Under the pieces are notes generated by a model, which was given only the letters and a program-made list of their open reading frames with translations, was not told the origin of the DNA and searched no databases. From Pectinophora gossypiella (lineage: Eukaryota; Arthropoda; Insecta; Lepidoptera; Gelechiidae): 64,000 nucleotides of DNA. The stretch lies in assembly GCF_024362695.1 (NCBI RefSeq), contig NC_065405.1, positions 7,138,672-7,202,671 of the forward strand, written 5' to 3'. Positions 11,801 through 26,800 of the stretch are shown here, piece by piece (position 1 is the first letter of the stretch; each line of letters starts with the position of its first letter). A program made the position numbers and the translations under genes.

Positions 11801-14800
11801 CTAATCGTTGGAAACCATTCGTATCCAACAGAGTTCACAAAATCACCGAAGTAATGCCACCTGATTGCTGGCGTTATGTGAAGTCTGCAGACAACCCCGC
11901 AGACTGCGCCAGTCGAGGGCTGACAGCGACAAGGTTGCAGCAACATTCCCTGTGGTGGCAGGGACCGGCATGGCTATCTACTTACAACAGTAGAAAGCAA
12001 GAGGAACCAACAGTATATACAACAAGAGAAGATGAGAAACAAGCTCAACAAGTTAACGTCGTAACACAAGGTACGGCAAGTCAGGAAAATCTAGTAAACG
12101 AGCTTATAAACAAGTATAGCTCCTACAACAAGGTAGTTCGCGTGCTATCATGGGTGCGCAGATTTTCCACGAAAAAGCAAGATCGTCAGCATACAACATG
12201 GCTCACGCTATCTGAAATAAGAGAAGCCACTTCAATTCTTGTAAAACAAGTACAAGAACAAATTTTTCATGACGAAATTGGGAATCTGAAAGACAAGAAA
12301 GTTATATCAGGAAAAAGCAAGTTATTAAGCCTGAACCCGTTCTTAGATGATCATGGGATTCTGCGCGTTGGTGGGAGACTACAAAACGCTCGTATCAGCC
12401 CTGCAATGAAGAATCCAATAATTTTACCTCAAAATCATCGACTTACCGAGCTAATAATAAATCATGCACACAAGCTCACATTTCACGGCGGGGCTAGAGT
12501 TACACTAGCGCTCACGCGCCAAAAGTATTGGATACTGAGTGGTAATCGAACAACGAAAAAATACTTACATCGATGCGTGACCTGTAAGAAGCAAAAGCCT
12601 AATAAGCAAGTACAATTAATGGCTGACTTACCTGGATCGAGAGTGAATCCTTCTCGTCCTTTCATGCACACCGGTGTAGACTTCACTGGTCACATCCTGT
12701 TAAAAGCCAACAAGGGCCGCGGGATAAAAACCACAAAGGGATATGTGGCAGTTTTCGTGTGCATGGTAACGAAAGCCGTCCATCTTGAGTTGGTCTCCGA
12801 TCTAACTACTTCTGCGTTCATAGCAGCACTGCGAAGAATGTCTGCGCGCAGAGGGACACCGCGTCATATTTACTGTGACAATGGACGCAATTTTGTAGGC
12901 ACAAGTAGAGTCCTTCAACAAGAATATCAAGAGCTTATGCAAACATTCAGCGACAATGACGAGTTGCAAAAGGTGCTAACTGAGATGGAAATCAAGTTTC
13001 ATTTTAATGCACCCTCATGGCCATCAGCAGGGGGCCTCTGGGAAGCGGCTGTCAAGAGCTTCAAATTCCATTTGAAAAGAGTCATTGGCGAGCAAAGACT
13101 CACTTACGAAGAGTATTCAACATTGCTTACCCAGATTGAGGCGTGCCTAAACTCTAGGCCTCTGTGTGCTTTATCCGAAGATCCAGATGACCTTGCCTTT
13201 TTGACACCGTCACATTTTCTCACAGGTGGTCCAACACTGACACTTGTCGAGACTGAAAGAGATCTACGAACACGCTGGCAGCTTACTCAAAAAATATTAC
13301 AAGATATTTGGAAGAGATGGCGTGCCGAATATTTGTCTCAGTTGACAGCAAGGTCAAAATGGAAACGTCCGCAAGAGAATATCAAGCTAAACGATGTAGT
13401 TCTCGTGCATGAAGATAATCTGCCTCCAGGCAAGTGGATTATGGGCAGAGTAGTGCAGCTACATCCAGGAAAGGACGGCTACACCCGTGTCATCACCTTA
13501 AAAACAAAGGGAGGCTTCATGAAACGGCCTGTAATAAAGTTGTCTGTACTAACAGAACATGATGACAACCAAGCAAGCAATTTACCTGTACAACAAGCGT
13601 ACTATGGTAAACACGCCGAACAAGAAGGCAAGCCACAGAGAACAAGTAACGCAAAAGGCAAGAAGTTTTGCCTTACTTCAATTCTTACTGCATTCATGCT
13701 GTTTATGATCGTCATATCAGAAGTTGAGAGCAAAGTCAATGTTACCAAGTTCAGAGAGAATCAAAGTATGTACTTTGACAAAGTCTCAAATATGCTCTTA
13801 ATCAAAGATGAATGGAAGCTCGTCGTGTACTATCAAATGGATCCTTATTGGCAAGGTAATAAGGCCCTCGAAACATACGTGAATACAATGGAGAACGCAT
13901 GCACAACAATACGAGAACAAGCTCACTGCAAAGCGATACTACTCCAGTTACGTCATGGCTACGACGAACTCGAACACTACAATCAGCTGTTGCTCAGTCA
14001 GCAAGGCGAGCAGCGCGTGCGCCGGCGCCTCAAGCGGGGGCTTATCAACGGTGTCGGATATCTCGCTAACACGCTGTTCGGAGTACTAGATGAGAAATTC
14101 GCCGAACAATATCAGAAAGACATTGCCCTCCTACGTCAGAATCAAAACCACATCGCAAGCCTATGGAAAAATCAAACTTTAATTGTCGAATCAGAAAACA
14201 ACCTATTAAAACGCACTGAAAGAGTGATGAACGAGCAACATAAACTCATACATAGACATATGAATACATTAGAAAACTCCGTACAAGAGCTGAAAAACGT
14301 GGAACGCACAAATAACGTCCTTAATGACTTCGCATTAGGAGCCATTATAGCAAGCAACGTGCTCCATAATTTAAAAGGCCTACAGGACACATTACTGGAT
14401 ACAATCACGGATATTTATCAAGGCCGCTTCAACTTACACTTATTGACACCGGAACAACTAATCAATGAACTCAGCACTATATCAAGCAAGTTAACCAAAG
14501 ATGTGACTTTACCAGTTGACAACATCCATTCTGATCTGCGAAAGTTATACAGTTTAATGAAGATTAAAGCAAGGATGTTACAAGACTATCTACTTTTTGA
14601 GATCAGAATACCCCTCGTCAGCAGAGAAACATTTGAGATTTTAAAATTGGTTCCAATACCTAAACTACAAGGAGAGAACATCATTAGTCTGATACCAGTG
14701 TCAGATTACATAGCCATGAACTTGAAGAAAGACACTTTTATACCTATGAGTGAGATTGATGTCAGAGCATGTATCGTACAATTAGAAGTATATTATTGTC

Positions 14801-17800
14801 ACAGCCAGAAGCCAGAATTTCATATGAAGATTGACAAGAATCTATGTGAGATGCAGAAACAAGACTGCAAAACAACAACAAGTACTTGTAACAACAAGTG
14901 GCTAGACAGTTATTCAATCAACATGTACATGTATTTTTGTTGTGAGCCCTGTCAAGTTAGAACAATGTGCGAGGATCAAGTAACCACACAACAGCTGACA
15001 GGCGCTGGACTCATAAGTGTAGGTCATGGCTGCATTATCAAGACGGATGAATTCATGATTTATCCACACAAGCCTCATACAAGTGAGATTAGAATATCAC
15101 CGAACTTGTACACTCCAACAATCTCTCCGATTAACAATTTAATTAATCTCACCATACCTCACCTCAGCTTACCAAATGCATCTTATTCGGAGCTAGAACA
15201 AGAAGCTTCCGACATTGGCAACAAGATAAAAACTCTCAAAACAAGCGAACCTGTTTTGAGTGATGGTGTTACTTATCATGATGTACACCATTATGCCATG
15301 ATTTACGTGATATTTGGCATAATAGCACTTGCAGCAATTATATTCTTAACAAGAAGAATTCGAAGCCAACACGGAGCAACGACTGCAAGCGCATCAGGGT
15401 TGCCAGCAGCACCACCGGCGCCAGAGCCGGCACCGACGGCCGCGGCGCGGGCCGCGGGGAGCGCGCGACGGACAAGCAGCGTGCGTAGAAAATACGACAC
15501 CAAGTCTACAAGTCCCGTTTTGCGAAAATTTAATGATTCTTTTAATGAACATCCTGTTTAAGATACTTTTGTTTAATTTCAATTCAATTGTATACTTACA
15601 TTCAAGTTTTATATAATTTACTAACATAGCAAGTAATTCATCTCATCATAATCTTCTGGCCCGGGAATATGTACGGTTTGCAACCGCACATGTCCCGCGT
15701 CAGCTATTTTACCTTTTACGCAATTGTATAATTAGTTCACGACTCATCAAGGTAGTGTGTACTCGCGTATTAGTGTAATTAACTTTAACAAGAAAGTAAT
15801 CAATAAAACGCACTTTTTACGCTATCAAGATTGTTCTCATTTTGCCTCCACATCAGTTTATCAAGATTATCATCTTATCATCAAAAGATCATACAAGTCT
15901 AGCAAGAGACTGTACATCTTTTTGGTCCTTCGAGCAAACACGAGGTGTTCGCGTGTGCAGAGTGATAGCGAATCGGTTCAGCCGGCCTCCCACCAGCGGG
16001 TCTCACCGGCTGGATTGAGAAGGCGCAAATATCATCCCAGGACACAGTGGACATAGTAATCAGCAAGACAAGAGGATTATATCCACTTTATCAAGTTTTG
16101 TGAAGTTTGTGATATAAGAAAAGAACTCGCAAATTATCAAGAATCAGTGCAAGTGATAACAAGTACATCAAGTATCAAGTTTATTAAGAGCATCAAGGCT
16201 TATCAAGCACGTAAAAGCATCAAGGCTTATCAAGCACGTAAAAGCATCAAAGCTATCAAGTAGGTACCTATACTATCAAGTGATCAAGACTAATACCCAA
16301 CGCCAGGGATTAGTAAAAATTGAAATATTAATCGAGATTCAATCAAGTGAATATTCAAGTACAATTCAAACAAGTGAATAATAACACTCAATCAAGTGAG
16401 TGTATATCAAGCTTAATCAAGGAAAACAAGTTTTCACCATGGAAAACATACTTGAAAATCAAGCAATTTTAGAAGATGGTATCAAGAAAGTTTTAATAAA
16501 CTTTAAAAAGGATGGTGCAAGTCGCAAGACCCCTGAGAACATCAAGAGACGTCTCACGACCTTGGACTTGTACTGGGAGGATTATATCTCTAACCACGGT
16601 AAGCTTAAGGAGCTTTTGCCTCAAGACCACGAATACTTCTCCGGTCGTTATTACGAAAACGCAAAGAGTGCTTACTTAGAAACAAGGGAATTTATAGAAA
16701 AATCAAGCGTAACTATAAACCCGGTCACGGTGGTCGACAAGGACAACAATCCAGTGGATGATTTCCAAGAAAGTGTTAGCCAACAAGGTGCTTCCACTTC
16801 TAAAGATAATGAGTTCGTGCGGGAGAATAAAATCAATACCGGAAGTAGCAGCAAGCTTGATGACATGATAAAAAAGCAATTAAGCAATTTCAAGGCTTTT
16901 GCTAGAACAGTAGTTAACATCAATATAGAAAACATGAATGAAAAGTGGGAGTTCGTAGATAGTCTGCATACCCTTCAATCGCGTTGGCAGGCTATAGACG
17001 CTCTTCATTGGGAGTTAGACAGTGAGCTGCAAGGATCTAATCAGCAGTACGAGAGCAGGTTCACCGAACACGAAGCTAAGTATTTAGCAGTCAAGAAGGC
17101 CATTAATACCAAGCTATGGTCCGTATCACATCGAGAAAAGTCAACTCCGCAGCTTGATATACCTGTTTTTATCGGGAACTACCAACAATGGGTATCATTC
17201 AAGGACTTATTTTGCGAGGCGATACATAATAATCCTTCTCTGTCTAACGCCCAAAAGTTACAATACCTTAAAAGCAAGCTTAGGGGAGAACCAGAGCGCC
17301 TAATCCAACATCTTCCGATCAGTTCAGACAACTATGTCGGTGCCTGGGAGATTCTCAACAACAGATACGAAAACAAGAAACGTATCTTCAATTCGCATAT
17401 TGGTGCGTTAATGAACCTTCCAGTTATGCCTCAAGCTACTGTTCAAAATCTCAAGCGCCTACACGACGTCACTACCGAGTGTCTAAATGCCATAAAAAAC
17501 ATAGGTGTTAACATAGACACCTGGGACCCGATCCTTGTGTATATTTTAGCACAAAAACTCGACACAGATACCAACAATGACTACAATGACTCATTGAAGG
17601 ATTCGAAACAGCTGCCTAATCTAAAAGAATTTCTAGAATTCTTAGAGAAGAGATTTACTTCCATGGAAAGTGCCCGCCGCAAGCAAGAACAAAAGTCGAA
17701 TACAAACTCTACAATTACATCGGACAAACAAGAAAAACAGTATCATTACAAGCGATACTTTTCAAGCAACAAGGCTACATCGCAATCATCAAGATTTAAT

Positions 17801-20800
17801 AAAAATAACAAATTGAAATGTCCGGTATGTAATATGGAACATGGAATTTATTACTGCAAGCAATTCTTGGAAATGTCTCCGACTCAAAAACGTCAAATCA
17901 TATCAAAATTTAACATTTGCTGCAATTGTTTATTCAGCCATAATGGTAAACTTTGCACTTCAAACAGGCGATGCCGTGAATGCAATGGCTGTCATAATAC
18001 AATTTTACATGAAGCTTGTAAAAACAACACGACACCGACTCACGCGGAATCGTCACATCGGGGTGAACGGGCGAGTGGTATCTCGCACGTGGCTCAACAA
18101 GGAAACACACCCGAGACACTTTTATCGACAGCTTTGGTAAACGTAACAGGAGCCAGTGGAGAGTCGTATACATTACGAGCTCTCATTGATCAAGGCTCAC
18201 AAGTGTCATTGATCACAGGGCATGCCGCACAATTGCTTCGTTTGCCAAGACGCAAATGTAAAGGCATCATAACAGGGGTTGGCGCCAAGGACAACACCTG
18301 CACTGGAATGTTAACCATCAGCTGTAACTCACTAACTGAAGAGTTTATTTTCAACGCTGATGTTTACATAATGAAAAGTTTAACAAGAAACTTGCCAAGT
18401 AAGTCATTTGAGAAGCCATCATGGGACTTTTTAGAAAATATTCAATTGGCTGACCCAGATTTCAATTTAAGTAAACAAATTGATATTTTATTTGGTGCTG
18501 ACGTATATTCGCATATCATTCAAGGTGGCATATGCAACGTCGGCAACATGACACCAGTTGCACAACAAACAAGGCTTGGGTGGATTTTGTGCGGCAAGGT
18601 ACAAACTCTACAATGCAACGTGGTTTTAAATAATATTGAGGAATTACATCGATTTTGGGAAATTGAAGATATACAAGAGGACACTTCATTTTCGACGGAG
18701 GAGAGCCAATGTGTTGAGTTTTATAAGACAACGACAACAAGGTCGGAGGATGGAAAATATCAAGTCAGACTGCCTCTAAAATCAAACATAGATCAACTAG
18801 GACAATCGAAACACAAGGCTATAGCACAGTTTCATCAGCTTGAAAGAAAGTTTAGCAAGAATAAAACTTTAGAACAAGAATATAAGCTGTTTATACACGA
18901 ATACCAAAATTTGTATCATATGAGACTAGCTGACGGCAACACGAAGCTGGACTATTATTTACCACACCATTGCGTGCTACGCGAGCAATCTACTACAACA
19001 TCGCACCGCGTAGTATTCAATGCTTCGCAAACTACAACAAGTGGACAAAGTCTCAATGACTGCATGTGTAAAGGGCCTAATTTACAAAAGGACCTTTTAA
19101 CTTTGATTTTAGGGTGGAGACAATACAAGGTCGCCTTCACCGCAGATATCGAGAAAATGTTCAGACAGATATGGATTCACAAAGCTGATCAAGGTTTGCA
19201 GAAGATCGTGTGGAGAGATAGCCCACGTGACCTCTTACGTGAGTACCAACTGACGACAGTCACCTACGGCACCAAGGCCGCTCCTTTCCTCGCAATGATG
19301 ACACTGCGTCAGCTGGCCGCGGATGAAAAAGTACACTACCCAGAAGCTTCTCAAGTGGTGGAGAATTGTTTCTACATGGATGATTTACTCCATGGAACCC
19401 ACTCCTTAGAAACCGCATTACAACTGAAACAAGATCTTATGGAGCTTATGAAATCTGGAGGGTTTCATTTAAGAAAATGGAATTCTAATTATCAAGAACT
19501 AAAACAAGAGGGAGACAAACAAGGTCAAAATAACTATAATTTCAAGCAAGCGGAATCAACAAAGACCCTCGGTTTAATTTGGAACCCAGATCAAGATATT
19601 TTCATTTTCCAATCAAAAATCCCTAACGAAAATGGTGAAAATACAAAACGAACGCTATTGTCGGACATATCCAAGCTGTTTGACCCGTTAGGGTGGCTAA
19701 CTCCACTATCTACAAAAATGAAGCTACTGTTCCAGCAAGTATGGGAAACGAACATGGCTTGGGATGATAAACTGCCCGATCACATCAATACGGAATGGCA
19801 AGAAATCAAACAAGATATTGAAAACATCAATAATATTCAAATACCTAGATGGTTGGGCACCGACGTCACGTGCAGAGTCGAATTACACGGCTTTTGTGAC
19901 GCGTCGCAGAAAGCGTACGCGTGCTCTATATACAGCAAGATTGTGACATCGAATCAAGTCAAAATCGTTTTGGTAGTTGGCAAATCAAGGCTAGTTCCGA
20001 TTAACAAGGAAATTACTCTACCAAGACTGGAGCTGAGTGGAGCTTTGCTTCTTTCCAAACTTATGATGAAAGTCTTACAAGCTTTATCATCACTTCAAGA
20101 CATCAAGATCTACGGATGGATAGATTCTACGGCAGTATTAGGATGGTTACAAGGCAATCCTAATCGTTGGAAACCATTCGTATCCAACAGAGTTCACAAA
20201 ATCACCGAAGTAATGCCACCTGATTGCTGGCGTTATGTGAAGTCTGCAGACAACCCCGCAGACTGCGCCAGTCGAGGGCTGACAGCGACAAGGTTGCAGC
20301 AACATTCCCTGTGGTGGCAGGGACCGGCATGGCTATCTACTTACAACAGTAGAAAGCAAGAGGAACCAACAGTATATACAACAAGAGAAGATGAGAAACA
20401 AGCTCAACAAGTTAACGTCGTAACACAAGGTACGGCAAGTCAGGAAAATCTAGTAAACGAGCTTATAAACAAGTATAGCTCCTACAACAAGGTAGTTCGC
20501 GTGCTATCATGGGTGCGCAGATTTTCCACGAAAAAGCAAGATCGTCAGCATACAACATGGCTCACGCTATCTGAAATAAGAGAAGCCACTTCAATTCTTG
20601 TAAAACAAGTACAAGAACAAATTTTTCATGACGAAATTGGGAATCTGAAAGACAAGAAAGTTATATCAGGAAAAAGCAAGTTATTAAGCCTGAACCCGTT
20701 CTTAGATGATCATGGGATTCTGCGCGTTGGTGGGAGACTACAAAACGCTCGTATCAGCCCTGCAATGAAGAATCCAATAATTTTACCTCAAAATCATCGA

Positions 20801-23800
20801 CTTACCGAGCTAATAATAAATCATGCACACAAGCTCACATTTCACGGCGGGGCTAGAGTTACACTAGCGCTCACGCGCCAAAAGTATTGGATACTGAGTG
20901 GTAATCGAACAACGAAAAAATACTTACATCGATGCGTGACCTGTAAGAAGCAAAAGCCTAATAAGCAAGTACAATTAATGGCTGACTTACCTGGATCGAG
21001 AGTGAATCCTTCTCGTCCTTTCATGCACACCGGTGTAGACTTCACTGGTCACATCCTGTTAAAAGCCAACAAGGGCCGCGGGATAAAAACCACAAAGGGA
21101 TATGTGGCAGTTTTCGTGTGCATGGTAACGAAAGCCGTCCATCTTGAGTTGGTCTCCGATCTAACTACTTCTGCGTTCATAGCAGCACTGCGAAGAATGT
21201 CTGCGCGCAGAGGGACACCGCGTCATATTTACTGTGACAATGGACGCAATTTTGTAGGCACAAGTAGAGTCCTTCAACAAGAATATCAAGAGCTTATGCA
21301 AACATTCAGCGACAATGACGAGTTGCAAAAGGTGCTAACTGAGATGGAAATCAAGTTTCATTTTAATGCACCCTCATGGCCATCAGCAGGGGGCCTCTGG
21401 GAAGCGGCTGTCAAGAGCTTCAAATTCCATTTGAAAAGAGTCATTGGCGAGCAAAGACTCACTTACGAAGAGTATTCAACATTGCTTACCCAGATTGAGG
21501 CGTGCCTAAACTCTAGGCCTCTGTGTGCTTTATCCGAAGATCCAGATGACCTTGCCTTTTTGACACCGTCACATTTTCTCACAGGTGGTCCAACACTGAC
21601 ACTTGTCGAGACTGAAAGAGATCTACGAACACGCTGGCAGCTTACTCAAAAAATATTACAAGATATTTGGAAGAGATGGCGTGCCGAATATTTGTCTCAG
21701 TTGACAGCAAGGTCAAAATGGAAACGTCCGCAAGAGAATATCAAGCTAAACGATGTAGTTCTCGTGCATGAAGATAATCTGCCTCCAGGCAAGTGGATTA
21801 TGGGCAGAGTAGTGCAGCTACATCCAGGAAAGGACGGCTACACCCGTGTCATCACCTTAAAAACAAAGGGAGGCTTCATGAAACGGCCTGTAATAAAGTT
21901 GTCTGTACTAACAGAACATGATGACAACCAAGCAAGCAATTTACCTGTACAACAAGCGTACTATGGTAAACACGCCGAACAAGAAGGCAAGCCACAGAGA
22001 ACAAGTAACGCAAAAGGCAAGAAGTTTTGCCTTACTTCAATTCTTACTGCATTCATGCTGTTTATGATCGTCATATCAGAAGTTGAGAGCAAAGTCAATG
22101 TTACCAAGTTCAGAGAGAATCAAAGTATGTACTTTGACAAAGTCTCAAATATGCTCTTAATCAAAGATGAATGGAAGCTCGTCGTGTACTATCAAATGGA
22201 TCCTTATTGGCAAGGTAATAAGGCCCTCGAAACATACGTGAATACAATGGAGAACGCATGCACAACAATACGAGAACAAGCTCACTGCAAAGCGATACTA
22301 CTCCAGTTACGTCATGGCTACGACGAACTCGAACACTACAATCAGCTGTTGCTCAGTCAGCAAGGCGAGCAGCGCGTGCGCCGGCGCCTCAAGCGGGGGC
22401 TTATCAACGGTGTCGGATATCTCGCTAACACGCTGTTCGGAGTACTAGATGAGAAATTCGCCGAACAATATCAGAAAGACATTGCCCTCCTACGTCAGAA
22501 TCAAAACCACATCGCAAGCCTATGGAAAAATCAAACTTTAATTGTCGAATCAGAAAACAACCTATTAAAACGCACTGAAAGAGTGATGAACGAGCAACAT
22601 AAACTCATACATAGACATATGAATACATTAGAAAACTCCGTACAAGAGCTGAAAAACGTGGAACGCACAAATAACGTCCTTAATGACTTCGCATTAGGAG
22701 CCATTATAGCAAGCAACGTGCTCCATAATTTAAAAGGCCTACAGGACACATTACTGGATACAATCACGGATATTTATCAAGGCCGCTTCAACTTACACTT
22801 ATTGACACCGGAACAACTAATCAATGAACTCAGCACTATATCAAGCAAGTTAACCAAAGATGTGACTTTACCAGTTGACAACATCCATTCTGATCTGCGA
22901 AAGTTATACAGTTTAATGAAGATTAAAGCAAGGATGTTACAAGACTATCTACTTTTTGAGATCAGAATACCCCTCGTCAGCAGAGAAACATTTGAGATTT
23001 TAAAATTGGTTCCAATACCTAAACTACAAGGAGAGAACATCATTAGTCTGATACCAGTGTCAGATTACATAGCCATGAACTTGAAGAAAGACACTTTTAT
23101 ACCTATGAGTGAGATTGATGTCAGAGCATGTATCGTACAATTAGAAGTATATTATTGTCACAGCCAGAAGCCAGAATTTCATATGAAGATTGACAAGAAT
23201 CTATGTGAGATGCAGAAACAAGACTGCAAAACAACAACAAGTACTTGTAACAACAAGTGGCTAGACAGTTATTCAATCAACATGTACATGTATTTTTGTT
23301 GTGAGCCCTGTCAAGTTAGAACAATGTGCGAGGATCAAGTAACCACACAACAGCTGACAGGCGCTGGACTCATAAGTGTAGGTCATGGCTGCATTATCAA
23401 GACGGATGAATTCATGATTTATCCACACAAGCCTCATACAAGTGAGATTAGAATATCACCGAACTTGTACACTCCAACAATCTCTCCGATTAACAATTTA
23501 ATTAATCTCACCATACCTCACCTCAGCTTACCAAATGCATCTTATTCGGAGCTAGAACAAGAAGCTTCCGACATTGGCAACAAGATAAAAACTCTCAAAA
23601 CAAGCGAACCTGTTTTGAGTGATGGTGTTACTTATCATGATGTACACCATTATGCCATGATTTACGTGATATTTGGCATAATAGCACTTGCAGCAATTAT
23701 ATTCTTAACAAGAAGAATTCGAAGCCAACACGGAGCAACGACTGCAAGCGCATCAGGGTTGCCAGCAGCACCACCGGCGCCAGAGCCGGCACCGACGGCC

Positions 23801-26800
23801 GCGGCGCGGGCCGCGGGGAGCGCGCGACGGACAAGCAGCGTGCGTAGAAAATACGACACCAAGTCTACAAGTCCCGTTTTGCGAAAATTTAATGATTCTT
23901 TTAATGAACATCCTGTTTAAGATACTTTTGTTTAATTTCAATTCAATTGTATACTTACATTCAAGTTTTATATAATTTACTAACATAGCAAGTAATTCAT
24001 CTCATCATAATCTTCTGGCCCGGGAATATGTACGGTTTGCAACCGCACATGTCCCGCGTCAGCTATTTTACCTTTTACGCAATTGTATAATTAGTTCACG
24101 ACTCATCAAGGTAGTGTGTACTCGCGTATTAGTGTAATTAACTTTAACAAGAAAGTAATCAATAAAACGCACTTTTTACGCTATCAAGATTGTTCTCATT
24201 TTGCCTCCACATCAGTTTATCAAGATTATCATCTTATCATCAAAAGATCATACAAGTCTAGCAAGAGACTGTACAGTTATAAATTACGAGACTATCAATT
24301 GTCTAATAGAAAAAACAGTTATATCTTGGATAACTTCCGCACTGGAAAGGTACTGGATTGCCATAAAGCTGATATATTATTAGTGTCTTATCTAAACAGT
24401 TTTAAGGTGCATTCACATTGTGCATTGGCGGAAAAACGTCAACTCCACCGCGGCTCCATGTAAAATACATACATGACTTTTACCTCACTTCGCGCAATTT
24501 TTTCTTTGCATATACGGAGGTAACTGATGTGAATACGTAATTCAATTTGTGACTCTTACAACTAAGCGTAAGTGTGAATTCGCCCGTCTTATATTCAATG
24601 ACCCTTATCTAGGATGTAAGTGTATTGTATACTTACTAGAGCTGTATTAGCGCGATAGCAACGCCGCACGCCAACTTATCAGTGAAGCTCATGAGACCGT
24701 ATACAAAGGCGGATGCTTCTGTTCTAGCGCCAACTAGGTCCGCCGTCAAAGCCAGGCTTGTCACTAACATTACAGCACCACCAAAACCTAAGAAATCATA
24801 TAAAAAAGGCTTTCATAAATACATATATAGGTACCTAATACCTAACAACAATATTGACTTACCAATTAATACTGCTACTACATAGATTAAGTCATGTTTG
24901 TACACATGATCGGATCCGAAATAGACCCACATGAAACCAGTCAAAGCACATGCAGATCCTGTCAGGTAACTGAGCTTGCGTGTTATAGACCTTGGGGTCA
25001 GTCTCTGAACACCAGCTGCTGCCAGGCTTCCCAGGTACATTGCCAGCGGCACCACGGCCAACGCGCGCGCCGCTAGGCCCAATGTCCGGTGAAGATATAG
25101 CGGTATGAGTACCTGAGACACGTTTACTACGAGTCTCGTTGTCATGTATACTCCTGCCACCTGCAAGTCGTTCATACATTAGACAAAAAACACACAGTTA
25201 GAGATAACTACTACATATTGACCCAAATTACAATACCTACTATTGTTTCTAACATTTATATGATCCATATAGTCAGTAGGAGTGACTAAGTTCATTATCA
25301 ACAATCACCAACTGTATTTCTTTTGTCTCATTTTGACAAGATTATAGAGAATGCTCAAGATCCAAAAAATTATGCGCACAAAAGAAAATATTAGTGAAAT
25401 AACAGTAATTTCGACTAAGAAGTCAATCTCAAACAACTAAATTTGGTTATAGAAATTCAGAAAAATATGTATGATTTTTGAAACTTGAGTTTGTGTAGAC
25501 ATACTTTTTCAAATATTTTTATTACTCATTCATATTTGTCTGTAAAAGTTCACAATTTCAACTTCTATTATTAACAGAAACCACTAGGTTACATTACTTA
25601 TAAATTCATAACATTTTATACACAACAGCGATTTACAATAAAATATTGTTATAATAATCACCTGGTACATCAACGGTTGACGGAGGAAGCCACAATGGGT
25701 CCTGTTGCTTGTACTCTCTACTAGTTGCTCATTTCGTCTGTAAGGTTTTTCATGTACAATTAAGTGGAACAAAATCACTGCAACGGTACCCGTTCCCATT
25801 ACAATGTAAACTATGTTCTTAAACTTCCAAGCGTCCGTTGGTCCTACTTGCTGCAATAAAATATTATATATTTTATTTTAGTTCAAACAATGATATCACT
25901 AGGAACTTGGCAGGTAGAGCCACATCTACAATTTCATTCTCCTACATCACATCATCATCAATCATCTCACACAACATAGGGGGTGGCCCCTACATCACAA
26001 CATCAGTAATTTATAAATTGTTTTAACGATTTAAAATCGTGTTTCATAATGCAAAGTAGGTACCTAAGACATGATACTTTTACTTTTTATGTGTTTATTA
26101 ATTTCATCTATAGGTATTTATGAGAATAAGTGAAATTATCCAAGTCGAACTAGCAGTCAGTTCTCTAATAGAAAAATGTGTTTTTTTTAACCATCTACTC
26201 AAATATTACCATAGTAGTATTCTGGTTCAAGTGTTTCAATATTTGTTTTTATCTAAGTTTTATTTACACAAAGTCAATTATTACTTGAGACATGACACAA
26301 AACAGTATAATAATATTTAATGACTTATAAAATATTACTATACCTCCTTATCACATTCTCCAGTGACGCGCAGAACAATCCATGTGATGATATAAACAAA
26401 TAGGTTTGAAAATACTGTGAACCCGAACCTGGAAAATAAAATAACTGATTACTTTTTAACCCCACACAACACTGTTCTGACCTCAGGTTCTGCCTATTAC
26501 TAATGTTGCCTAAATTTAAAATACTTGTATATTAGAAGTATTGCTTTTTTTAAAATAAAAGGCATTTATTTTACACAGAGTTCATAAAGAAAAAAGTTTG
26601 AAACATATTTCAATACTAATTAAAGAAATTACACTAAAACATGAATTTCCTGTTCAATTAAATTAAAATTAATTTCTAAAGATATACAAAAAGAAAGACA
26701 GATTTTAAAAAAATAAGAAGGCTGGTACATCTGAGCATTACCTGACAGCAGTAAGTTGTTTTCTTGTATGGTCATCTTCAGACAGCTCTGGTATTAAACT

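Larger units (their letters stand above)
7311..24275 (+). mobile_element. tandem dimer of a BEL/Pao retroelement with env
   Basis: The structure is LTR (7311-7557), body, LTR (15670-15916), body, LTR (24029-24275), with an exact period of 8359 bp. The outer flanks carry the 5-bp duplication GTTAT (7306-7310 and 24276-24280), a length typical of BEL/Pao, so the unit as a whole occupies one insertion site. LTRs start TGTACGG and end CTGTACA. Both bodies read as identical wherever I compared them, including long open frames in every frame. A likely minus-strand primer site, starting TGG, lies at 7564-7576. No strong polypurine tract is visible before the middle or last LTR (only CCCGGGAATA). The dimer lies antisense within an MFSD12 intron. 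It could have arisen by unequal LTR-LTR crossing-over, by integration of a multimer, or be an assembly artefact. Confidence 0.9.

Noticed and set aside
24116..24463. Plus-strand 115-codon frame
   Set aside because: It starts inside LTR 3 and runs into MFSD12 intron sequence, with no coding character.
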